Source: Neodontobutis hainanensis
Lineage: Eukaryota; Chordata; Actinopteri; Gobiiformes; Odontobutidae
Length of the DNA: 64,000 nucleotides
Assembly: GCA_024349245.1 (NCBI GenBank)
Contig: JALDNG010000039.1
Location: forward strand, 598,501-662,500
Direction of reading: 5' to 3'
This document shows positions 12,429 to 64,000 of the stretch, in pieces. Positions within the stretch are counted from its first letter, which is position 1. Each line of letters begins with the position of its first letter. The position numbers and the translations under genes are program-made. The notes beneath the pieces are model-generated. The model worked only from the letters and a program-made list of their open reading frames with translations, ran no database searches and was not told the origin of the DNA.

Positions 12429-13951
12429 CAGTGCCTTGCGAAGGTATTTGGCCCCCTTGAACTTTGCGACCTTTTGCCACATTTCAGGCTTCAAACATAA
12501 AGATATCAAACTGTACTTTTTTGTGAAGAATCAAGAAACAAGTGGGACACAATCATGAAGTGGAACAAAATTTATTGGATATTTCAAACATTTTTAACAA
12601 ATAAAAAACTGAAAAATTGGGCGTGCAGAATTATTCAGCCCCCTTAAGTTAATACTTTGTAGCGCCACCTTTTGCTGCGATTACAGCTCTAAGTCGCTTG
12701 GGGTATGTCTCCATCAGTTTTGCACATCGAGAGACTGAAATTCTCTCCTTGCAAAACAGCTCGAGCTCAATGAGGTTGGATGGAGAGCATTTGTGAACAG
12801 CAGTTTTCAGTTCTTTCCACAGATTGTCAATTGGATTCAGGTCTGAACTTTGACTTGGCCATTCTAACACCTGGATATGTTTATTTGTGAACCATTCATT
12901 TGTAGATTTTGCATTTTGGATCATTGTCTTGTTGGACAAATCTTCGTCCCAGTCTCAGGTCTTTTGCAGACTCCGTCAGGTTTTCTTCCAGAATGGTCCT
13001 GTATTTGGCTCCATCCATCCGCCCATCAATTTTAACCATCTTCCCTGTCCCTGCTGAAGAAAAGAAGGCCCAAACCATGATGCTGCCTCCACCATGTTTG
13101 ACAGTGGGGATGGGGTGTTCAGGGTGATGACCTGTGTTGCTTTTACGCCAAACATAACGTTTTGCATTGTTGCCAAAAAGTTCGATTTTGGTTTCATTTA
13201 ACCAGAGCACCTTCTTCCACATGTTTGGTGTGTCTCCCAGGTGGCTTGTGGCAAACTTTAAACAATACTTTTTATGGATATCTTTAAGAAATGGCTTTCT
13301 TCTTGCCACTCTTTCATAAAGGCTAGATTTGTTCAGTATATGACTGTTTGTTGTCCTATGGACAGAGTCTCCCACCTCAGCTGTAGATCTCTGCAGTTCA
13401 TCCAGAGTGATCATGGGCCTCTTGGCTGCATCTCTGATCCGTCTTCTCCTTGTATGAGCTGAAAGTTTAGGGGGATGGCCAGGTCTTGGTAGATTTGCAG
13501 TGGTCTGATACTCCTTCCATTTCAATATTATTGCTTGCACAGTGCTCCTTGGGATGTTTAAAGCTTGGGAAATCTTTTTGTATCCAAATACGGCTTTAAA
13601 CTTCTCCACAACAGTATCTCGGACCTGCCTGGTGTGTTCCTTCTTCTTCATGATGCTCTCGCGCTTTAAACGGACCTGAGACTATCACAGTGCAGGTGCA
13701 TTTATACAGAAACTTGATTACACACAGGTGGATACTATTTATCATCATTAGTCATTTAGGTCAACATTGGAACATTTTATTTGTTAAAAAAGTTTGAAAT
13801 ATCCAATAAATTTCATTCCATTTTATGATTGTGTCCCACTTGTTGTTGATTCTTCACAAAAAATTACAGTTTTATATCTTTATGTTTGAAGCCGGTAATG
13901 TGGCAAAAGGTCACAAAGTTCAAGGCGGCCGAATACATTCGCAAGGTACTG
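12429..13951 (-). mobile_element. Tc1-like transposon, 1523 bp, both ends present
   Basis: Ends CAGTGCCTTGCGAA and its inverse (TTCGCAAGGTACTG) are flanked by TA on both sides (12427-12428, 13952-13953). Inverted similarity continues about 100 bp inwards, through the words CTTTTGCCACAT. A minus-strand transposase starts at 13651 (MKKKEHTRQV) and contains the paired helix-turn-helix region and GGGSIMVWAFF. Confidence 0.9.
12649..13651 (-). pseudogene. Tc1-like transposase, frameshifted and catalytically altered
   Basis: Two minus-strand frames cover one transposase. The N-terminal frame, 13651-12896, holds the HTH region and the first two catalytic positions. The C-terminal frame, about 12939-12649, holds the third. 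The frameshift falls between them near 12900-12940. In Tc1 enzymes the triad is DD34E. Here the first Asp site (usually WSDET or WTDE) reads WLNET, so Asp is replaced by Asn. The second, QQDNDPK, is intact. The third (usually DLNPIENLW) reads DLNPIDNLW, so Glu is replaced by Asp. The copy should be inactive even apart from the frameshift. Confidence 0.85.
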
Positions 13952-16139
13952 TAAATATTTTTCATTTTTTGTATTACTGTTCTATATAGAAGTAGTAGTT
14001 ACTGTACTGTTTACCATCAACACATTTTAGGGTAAAAATAATAATTTTCAAGCAATGCATAAATGTCAGGTGGGTTAACAAAGCAAACATCTGCACAACT
14101 TCTACAGAATAGGGCTGCACAATTAATCCCATTTGCAATTAAATTGCTATATTAAAAAATAAGATTGTCAAAGTGCAGAGGCTGCAATTATTGGTCATGT
14201 GACAAGTGTTGTGAGAAATGCATTTTGGGCCCTTTGGCTACAACCATATTTAGGGCCACACAGTTTAACCTCTAGGCCCGTCAGCCAAATTGAGTCATTT
14301 ATAGAAAATCCATACATCATCTAATTTCTTATTACCAACAAGAAACAAAATTTTGGTCATATTTATTGATTGTGGTTATGTAATAATGGAGAAAGAAAAT
14401 AATTCAGGGTTGCCCAGACTAACTTTTTGACTGGACCAACTTTTTTAGGTGGTCGCACAAACATGTGGAATGGTTGCTCAAGACTCAAGACCTGTAGTTT
14501 AGAAACATATGTATCCAAATTACTTTGTCTATATGTTTTACTTTAATCACAATAATTTGACATATAAAATATATAAAATTCAGTAAAGTGTGTTTACCTA
14601 AAGCAGGGGTGTCAAACTTGTTTTATTTCAGGGGCCGCATAGGGAAAATTCTATTTCCAAGTATATTTCCAAGGCCGGACCAGTAAAATCATGGCATAAT
14701 AATGAAAAAAATTAGAACAACTTCAGATTGTTTCCTTTGTTTTAGTTTGGTCCAAAATAGTACAAGCACATTCTGAAAATATACACATTACAAATAATCC
14801 TCTTGACAGAACACTTCAAATTAGCTGAAAATTCTGAAGAAACAATTGGTGCAATTTTAAGAACACAATTCCTCAGTGATTGTAACTTAAACTTCGTCTC
14901 AGTGTATCTACAAGATTATACAACTTTAAGTCACAGCCAATCTTTGATTGAACAAATACAAACTCTTACAGGTATAAAATACAATATTTGTCATAATCTT
15001 GAGCTAACTCACCATACCATACAAACCGAGGTAGAAACTGTTCAGGAGGGTTGAGTTATTCCCTTTCTTGTAGGCTTATTGTGAAAAAAACAAACAAACA
15101 AGAAAACTACAATGTATGAACAATTTCAACAAACCAAACTCATGCTCTGAAGTGACGTTATTACAGTAAATCACACACTGTTCACGTTCTTTAAATCTCC
15201 ACAGAAGGCATTATTTTTTTACAGAACAAAGTCAGGTTTAATAATATTTCAAGCAGCATTTTAAGTGGGGTTACCCACAGTTTAGTTTTTACCCCTGAAA
15301 CCTGGCATCTTTTATATTTCACAAGTGCATCAATATCAGGCGTCACATCCTGAGTGGCAGCCAATTTCAGGATGTCATAATGTAGGACAGGCTAACTGGC
15401 AGAACGACAAGGCATCTCTGGACTTTTATCCGCAACGGACCGGAAGACAATATTTTCACGGACCAGCCTTTACGATGTGACGGATAAATACATAAAATAA
15501 AATGATATAAGCAGCATAAAAACTGTAATATTTTCTAAATATATAAATAAACATGAATTAGGGCTGCAACTAACGATTATTTTAATAATCTATTAATTTG
15601 TCTGTTATTTTTTAATTAATCAATGAATCGGATAAAAAACAAAAAAGAAAATCATTCATTTCCAACCCTTTATTTAAAAACAGAACTAAAATCTTTAGAA
15701 AGTGCACAAATATGTCGCTCCTTGAACATCCCTGAGCTGTTATAATAATAATAAAATAAAATTAAAATGGACTAACACAAAAACATACACATGTATGCTT
15801 TACATCTGCCAAATATATAGACTTTTTTTTTTAAATAAAGTGCCACCTGAGCTGCCAGAACAATAATAAAGAACAATACAAATCAGAAAATTTAATTTAA
15901 TTTAACATTTACTAGACACATGAAATAGCATAGCAAATTATGTCTTGTTTTCTGAAAAAAAAAACACCTCAAAATTAAGTGATTGTTTGTTTAAAACAAG
16001 CTAAATTATCTGCCAATGGGGTAAGAAAAATAATCTTAATGATATATAAACTCAAACAGTTTCAAAGTTTTAAGCATCACTTAATTTTGTCATGCCATTT
16101 TTCTTCTAGTTTTCGTCTAGTTATCTTGATTTAAGATTC

Positions 16140-16310
16140 ATTCATTCATTTATTTTCTACCGCTTTGTCCCGTTAGGGGTCGCGGGTGACTGGAGCCTAT
16201 CCCAGCAGCTTTGGGCCTGAGGCGGGGTACACCCTGGACAGTGGCCAGTTGGTCGCAGGGCTGACATATAGAGACAAACAATGACAGACAACCATGTGCA
16301 CCCCTTGATT
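16140..16310. repeat. widespread teleost dispersed repeat fragment
   Basis: Contains the phrases TACCGCTTTGTCCC, GGGTCGCGGG, GGAGCCTATCCCAGC and GGGGTACACCCTGGACAG, which recur in many fish genomes. I do not assign a family. It lies inside the level-3 element of the nest. Confidence 0.55.
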
Positions 16311-16899
16311 TAGGATTTTTGTTTTTATATTTGGACTGAAATAAGACAAAAGGACTAAATAAGAAAAGCTTTCATTGCAGTGTAGCTATACATGACACAT
16401 TGAAAAATGAATGGTCCAAAAAGGCGAGTAAATAGTCTTGCAATGCAAAGTGCAAAGTAACTATACCACCCCTGCTTTAATTTAATTTCATTTTATTTAT
16501 AACAGGGACCATGCAATCAAACATAGTTACAAAATAAGTACTGCAGCTGATGTGATGCATATAAAGTTTATAGCAAATGCTAATTCTCAACTCTTGTCCC
16601 TGGTTGGGCTTTTCTACTACTGTACTTTTACTACTGTTATTAACGAGCTAACGCAAACTTGTCATGCTCCATAACAAGTAAACACCAGGAACAGGGACAT
16701 TATGTTCCTCATCACTTCAATACAGAACAAAAGTAGGATTCTGTAGTGATTACCCTGCTGTTGAACTCCCTTCCTCCTCATCAAAGACTCCAACGTGTTT
16801 GCGTTTCATGTGCTGGGTCATTGCCGTGGTGCTCCCATTCCATGCCATGTAGCTTTTGCATATTTTGCAGTTAACACATTTTTATTACACGTTTATTTA

Positions 16900-17589
16900 A
16901 GGCCCGTACACACCGGGATGAATATCGGCGTGCGTTATTCGCCAGCGTTTTTCAACGCGTTTTCTGTGTTCACACCCAAGCAATTTTTGCTGACGATGAG
17001 CCAAGTGAACATGCAAATTTATTCCCTGACATTAGATGGCGCTTAATGTAAAACAGAAATACCCCAGTACACAAGGTGGCGCTGCGCAACTTTATGCTTC
17101 TGACAATCGTTTTTCACTCAGAAGAAGAGAGCAAGTAATTTTTGTAATTGATGCCGCGTTTGTCATATAGTTCTTTGTGTTCCGACACCAACGAGACCAG
17201 CAGCTCTACATTCATCTTGCCTTACATCTTCTTCGTCTTATTTTTTTCCCGGCTGTGTAGACGCTACTTGGCGTATATCTTCTTCGCCATTAAGTATGAG
17301 TGCTCGGCAAGACCCTTTTGTGTTTGAGCGCCCCCAAGTTGTGTTTTACTGTAACTTCAGAAGCGCCAGACACGTGAGCAACCGCGCCAATCTCATTGGT
17401 CGTATAGTTTTTGACGCGGCGCGTCAAACCAAAAAAACTAACCCGAGGCGTTCTTAAAAAACTGATGCTTTTACGAGTGGCGTTTTTCGCGTCGGTGTGA
17501 ACACTCACATTGGCGCCCATTGTTTAGTCACGAGGCGTTAAACGTCGGCGAATATTGTGCGCGAAATTCATCCCGGTGTGAATAGGCCT
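16900..17589 (-). mobile_element. 690-bp Harbinger-like non-autonomous element, copy 1 (innermost level 4)
   Basis: Ends AGGCCCGTACACACCGGGAT and ATCCCGGTGTGAATAGGCCT are inverted repeats with TTA on both sides (16897-16899, 17590-17592), the 3-bp TTA/TAA duplication typical of PIF/Harbinger. A minus-strand frame (17520-17290) contains RRVKNYTTNEI and HVSGASEVTVKHNLGAL, shared with copy 2 at 52941-53630. No DDE transposase is encoded. Confidence 0.75.
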
Positions 17590-18567
17590 TTATTGTGAAA
17601 TGCTTCCACACCTTGGATGACTTGGGGCGCACGGATTTCTCTGCCTCTGCATGTATCTTTCATCTACTTCCGCTCTTTTTTTTTTTTTTTGCTCCGCGGC
17701 GCCCTGTCTATGATGCGCCAAACTCTGCTAGCATCAGTGCGTGCTAGCGCTAGCATCAGTGCGCGAGAGAGAACGAGTGTCTTCATTCCGCTCCGTGACC
17801 AACTAAAGTTTTTATTTTTTACATAATAATCAAACGTCTCTGTGTCGCGCAACACAACGAACTGATTATGAAATTCGTTGCCAACTCTTTTAGTAATCGA
17901 TTTTTATCGATTTAATCAATTTGTTGTTGCAGCCCTAACGTGAATACATGTGTCTTTAATGCAGTGGCGAAGCAGTTTTGAAGGCTTCATTGCCTTATTA
18001 GAGATGAGCATATTCTGCAGAGTGGACTTTGTGCGGGAATCACCTGTCGCTATAAATCCATATTTTAAGTAGGACTCTTGGTATTGTTTGTTAAATGCAA
18101 CTTACTTTGTCTTGGATGTGGTATGTTCTTCTGTCTCCTCACTGGGTCTTTTCCTCTTTTTGAAGAAACTTTCCAAAGACGTTTGTTTTTCATTCATTGT
18201 GTTAGCTTGGGGGTTTAGTAGCCGCAACTTATCATGTGACCGAGACAAGCGTCAAGAGTGAGTCATAGACGGATGTAATAGAGGGAATCCGGTCATTTTT
18301 CAAAATAAAACATCGGTCAGACTCAGATAATAAATAAAACGGAAATAATGTAAGTTATTTATTCTTGCTCTGCGGCCCGGTAGCAAATGACCCACGGACC
18401 GGTACTTGCGCAATTTCGACATTCAGTGGTCAAATTTAGAACAGCAGTTTCTTTCTCTGGGAAATTGGAGCTTATTTTCTACTTTGATTATTTTTCTACT
18501 TTACAAAATCATCTTGGGGGCCAGATTAAACCCGTTCGGCCCGCGGGCCGCAAGTTTGACACCCCTG

Positions 18568-19245
18568 ACCTAAAGCCTGTGTGGGACAGATAATAAACTG
18601 TAGAGGACCTGCTCTGGCCCCTGGGCCTTGTGTTGGACAGGTGATTTTATTAATTATTTTACTATTATTCTGTAAAAAATGCAGCAGATTAAACATAAGT
18701 CTGTTGCCATTTTTATATGAGGACAACATTAACACAAGTTGTAGGCTAACTCGTTGGGCTTTATTTTCAGCTGGGCTTATTGTCTTATTAACGGTGTGTT
18801 CCTGAACATTGCATTAAGCTCATCATGATCTATTCTATGAAGGCTTGGGTCACTCCTTGCTAAACTATGCTCGTCGGCGTTGTTTGCAAGAGAGAGTGCA
18901 GAGGCAGTGGAGGCAGTGGAGGCAGCGGCGCGACTCAGGCGAGTGAACATTGTTGTGATCAGCTACACAGTTTTGCGACAGACAGCGTTTCCTTTTGGGA
19001 TCAATTACACAGCCATCACCTAGACAGTGTAGTTTTGACTGGGCCATTTACCAAAAGTGCCTTAATGCAGCAGTTCTTCTAAATTTGTCTCCACTTGGAC
19101 AAATGCGACCTTCCCTCACCTTACTTTAACTTAAAAAAAAATTGTTGCATATGCAACCATTTTAGTTGCAGTCTAGATCACTGTAATCTGAATATTGGTA
19201 AAAAAAAATTGCAATTTGATTATTTTTCAAAAATGTGCAGCCCTA
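18568..19245. other. right arm of the outer nested element
   Basis: Resumption of the level-1 element after the nested insertion. It includes a short GGAGGCAGT tandem (about 18899-18930) and ends in the CAGCCCTA terminus. No gene seen. Confidence 0.5.
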
Positions 19246-19253
19246 CTACAGAA

Positions 19254-20298
19254 GCACTTGGTATTGGCCTCAGGTCCACATGTTAGTCTGTCCCCACAGT
19301 GATAGGACTTTTATTCAGTTGCTTAGTAAAAGGGAAGTATAAAAAGGGAACAGATAAAGTCTCTTGGAATTAGAGACAAAACGTCTTCACTTTGAAAACC
19401 GAATCCAGATGCTTTTACTTAAACCTTTTCTTGAAAAAGGAAGTCTTAAATTAAGCATGTTCAGCAAAATTTGTTAATCTGAAAAAAAACAAGCCACAAG
19501 TCTCACTCTCATTGATTCACATTATTTACTGTACAGTTTAAAAATGCTTGTCACTGACTTTTTAATATATTGAATTTACCTTAGATTTACATTAGGTTTT
19601 CAGGGTGAAAAGGCCTCTTTCAGCAGCAGCTATTAAATGGTATGTGTGTGTATGGGTTTGTGCTGGGTGGGCTTTGTTCCTCTGACCTAGTTTAGCTGGC
19701 CACTTGGTCCTTCCACTCTAATCATAATGGGAAAGACTGTGGTAGACTGAGGACCCACTTTACTAGAAGTGTTTTTGAATATACAATTGTAGAAAAAGTC
19801 ATTTATTCATGGTTGATTTGTAAGAGAACCTTCATATTCTGTGAAAGAGCATTGAGTTAGTTTTGTTCAGTGATGACGTTGGAGAAAAAGGCATTAAAAC
19901 TGGTATATCACAAATATATGTATTTTTTCATATTGCCCTGCCTATGTGCAAAATTTATTATGCAAAGGCCTTCCTCAACTGCAAGATATCATGGTATACT
20001 AGTGTTTACCTTCGGCAAATTTGACAAGAATTATTACATTAATATCCAGTTGATTTTTTTTGTCTATAAAATTACTAGACTAACACGTTTTAATTGTAAT
20101 AACTTGTATGTTGTATTTTGCAGATTTTTTTTTACATATAGAGGGCTGGTTTGAAATAGGTGGTTATTTCCAAAGTTACCAAAGTTCCGATCCGTCTGCC
20201 TCTGATTGAATGAAACCTCACACCCTGACCATTTATCATTTCTTCCTCAACTATTTGCCAAGATTTATTAACAACTACAAATAATATGAGCACCAGAT
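19254..20298. other. itsn1 upstream intron, no recognised feature
   Basis: AT-rich intronic sequence; short ORFs lack any recognisable motif. No repeat family identified. Confidence 0.35.
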
Positions 20299-20880
20299 AT
20301 ACAGTGGGGATTGAATGTTTGGGCACCCCAGGTAAAAAAAATTATTAATGTGCATAAAGACGCCAAGAAAAGATGGAAAAATCTCCAAAAGGCATCAAAT
20401 GACAGATTAGATATCCTTATAACTACACTATTCCACTATAAAGAGATACTTGTACAAATATGGACTTCATGGAAGACTCATCAGAAGAAAACCTCTTCTA
20501 CATCCTCAACACAAAAATCAGCGTTTGAGGTTTGCAAATGAACATATAGACAAGCCTGATGCATTTTGGAAACCAGTTCTGTGGACCGATGAGGTTAATA
20601 TAGAACTTTTTTGCCGGAATGAGCAAAGGTATGTTTGGAGAAGAAAGGGCACAGAATTTAATAAAAATAACCTCTGTCCAACTGTTAAGGATGGGGGAGG
20701 ATCGATCATGTTTTGGGGTTGTATTGCAGCAAGTGGCACAGGGAACATTTCACGAGTAGAAGGAAAAATGGACTCAATAAAATTTCAGCAAATTTTGAAA
20801 GCTAACTTGATGCCATCTTGAAAAAGCTGAAGTTAAAGAGAGGATGGCTTCTAGAAATGGATAATGATCTTAACCCCCCC
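20299..20880 (+). pseudogene. truncated Tc1-like transposase remnant
   Basis: Begins with a Tc1-type end (ATACAGTGGGGATTG) and continues into plus-strand transposase pieces: KKRWKNLQKASND near 20363, then 20450-20821 with VLWTDEVNIELF and KDGGGSIMFWGC. The first catalytic Asp is kept (WTDEV). The second motif (LEMDNDLNPP) follows in another frame near 20850, after which the match stops. No right terminus is visible. It ends only about 120 bp before the first coding exon of itsn1. Confidence 0.8.
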
Positions 20881-20996
20881 ACCCCACTGTAATTCACATA
20901 GAACTGATTTTGACCCATGGACCTGGCTTTGGAAGTCCAGTCAGTGGACAGATGTTGATACACTCTGAATGTGTTGTTGCAGGTGTCCTGTTGCAG

Positions 20997-63151
<42,155 letters not shown>

Positions 63152-63153
<2 letters not shown>

Positions 63154-63760
63154 TCATATCATTACCCAGACCCCCTTCTCCTCAAAGCCCTCAAAGAGAC
63201 CCACTAGGCCACGCCCACTAGGCCACTACTCAGCCAATGGAGACAGCAGCGAGAGGTCACATGACCGGGACATGGCAACTCTCCATCAATAGAAGGCAGA
63301 GACAAACAGTAACGATAAACGCCCAGTGGTGGCGTCCTCTGTCTATGCACGGCTCTGACTGGACATGACCAAAGTGCTCCACAGGAGGCAGACCTTCTCT
63401 CCACTCTCCAGTCTTCTCTTTACTTTCTGCTCCACTCTTTAAGAGGAACAAAAAAAAGACTATTGAGCTCAGTCGCAGTGACGCTATACGCTCAGTTCAT
63501 GCACATGCATTAACCATAGACATATTATTACTGACAGATTCACTGGGCCCCTGCCATTCAGTCAAAATTGGTTTGAGATCATCTGAAGCCAAAGGTACAG
63601 AGCCGCAAGACAAGACTCATTTGGAATGTGATTTTTTTTTTTTTTTTCTGCTAATTGCAGACTGACTGAATGAATGACTGTACTACAAGAAGTCATTAGC
63701 TTAGTAAACAGCTAATGGTTTATTACCACACTAACAATAAATAGAAAACTAATGGTGATC
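63152..63760 (+). other. itsn1: candidate terminal exon of the itsn1 short isoform (stop plus 3' UTR)
   Basis: After acceptor TTTCTAG at 63151 the exon starts GATCATATC. Joined to the T left by the SH3E exon it makes TGA, so the protein ends ...DPSTQ. Mammalian ITSN1-S also ends directly after the Gln preceding the DH-domain Trp. The remainder would be 3' UTR, with an AATAAA at 63736-63741. I judge this the short-isoform end by phase and motif; the exact 3' end is unknown. Confidence 0.65.
63736..63741 (+). promoter_or_regulatory. itsn1: candidate polyadenylation signal for itsn1-S
   Basis: AATAAA about 580 nt after the split stop codon; a second one lies at 63848-63853. Confidence 0.45.
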
Positions 63761-64000
63761 CCAAATTCTAAAACACTTTTCAATCCCAACATGAAAGCAG
63801 TATTAGGCACAAACTGAACAGTTGGGTTCATTAGGATATCTCTCAGTAATAAACAGGCTATGGTCCACACACACAAGCCTACCTAGCGTGGTTCGGTGGA
63901 TAGTGGGTCATTTTGTGGCTCTTTGGGAGGCTTAGACACAGTTAGTTACGCTTACCCTTTCCCCTTTGCCTTTTATTATGTTATTTTAATTGAGCCGCTT

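Larger units (their letters stand above)
15559..17937. mobile_element. hAT-like element (level 3 of the nest)
   Basis: Ends TAGGGCTGCAACTAACGATT and GTTGCAGCCCTA; flanking octamers ACATGAAT (15551-15558) and ACGTGAAT (17938-17945) agree at 7 of 8. The 2379-bp span includes a widespread teleost repeat (about 16140-16310) and the Harbinger-like element at 16900-17589. Confidence 0.8.
14604..18567. mobile_element. hAT-like element (level 2 of the nest)
   Basis: Ends CAGGGGTGTCAAACTTG and its inverse CAAGTTTGACACCCCTG are flanked by identical octamers ACCTAAAG at 14596-14603 and 18568-18575. Words such as GGCCGCA and GCGGGCCGCAA near the ends are typical of teleost CAGGGGTGTCAAA-type hAT elements. 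A possible remnant frame at 14803-15054 (starting MTEHFKLAEN) is not identified further. Interrupted by the element at 15559-17937. Confidence 0.85.
14110..19245. mobile_element. outer hAT-like element (level 1 of a four-level nest)
   Basis: Left end TAGGGCTGCACAATTAAT, right end ATGTGCAGCCCTA, flanked by identical octamers CTACAGAA at 14102-14109 and 19246-19253. The total span is 5136 bp because a second element (14604-18567) sits inside; the outer element itself is about 1.17 kb. No transposase was recognised in the outer part. Confidence 0.85.

Overview
The window is vertebrate genomic DNA, almost certainly from a ray-finned (teleost) fish. Its genes are split into many small exons with GT-AG introns. 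The introns are filled with Tc1/mariner, hAT-like, Harbinger-like, L2/CR1-like LINE and tRNA-derived SINE sequences typical of teleosts, and AT dinucleotide arrays are frequent. The species cannot be named from the sequence.

Two host genes lie head to head. On the minus strand, 5409 down to 1195, is a complete cryzl1 (quinone oxidoreductase-like protein 1): 12 coding exons that join without a break into 345 codons. On the plus strand, from 21015 to the right edge, is itsn1 (intersectin-1): 31 coding exons that join in phase and encode EH1, EH2, a long coiled coil and SH3 domains A to E. A final exon at 63152 would end the short isoform. The DH-PH-C2 exons of the long isoform must lie beyond the window. 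The CRYZL1/ITSN1 pair is also divergent neighbours on human chromosome 21, which separates this gene from itsn2. The two products have no known joint function; the shared feature is the divergent promoter region, which here is spread over about 3.7 kb by at least three repeat insertions.

Layout: 1-1.2 kb, SINE and 3' flank of cryzl1; 1.2-5.4 kb, cryzl1; 5.4-9.2 kb, repeat-filled divergent intergenic region and a candidate non-coding first exon of itsn1; 9.2-21 kb, first itsn1 intron, with a Tc1 element and a four-level nest of DNA transposons; 21-28.5 kb, EH-domain exons; 31-37.3 kb, coiled-coil exons; 37.5-46.9 kb, two Tc1 elements that each swallowed another element, one of them a 4.8-kb LINE; 47.4 kb, a candidate cassette exon; 49.3-50.4 kb, a 372-codon repeat-type ORF; 54-61.8 kb, end of the coiled coil and the five SH3 domains, including a 15-nt microexon; 61.8-64 kb, alternative 3' ends.

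I found no prokaryotic, CRISPR, phage or toxin system. The most notable items are the conserved 15-nt SH3A microexon, an 84-nt in-frame cassette candidate in the coiled coil, two competing C-terminal routes after SH3E, the nested transposons whose target-site duplications can all be read, and a LINE and SINEs that share a 3' tail. All protein joins were made by hand from splice sites and reading frame, and no database search was possible.
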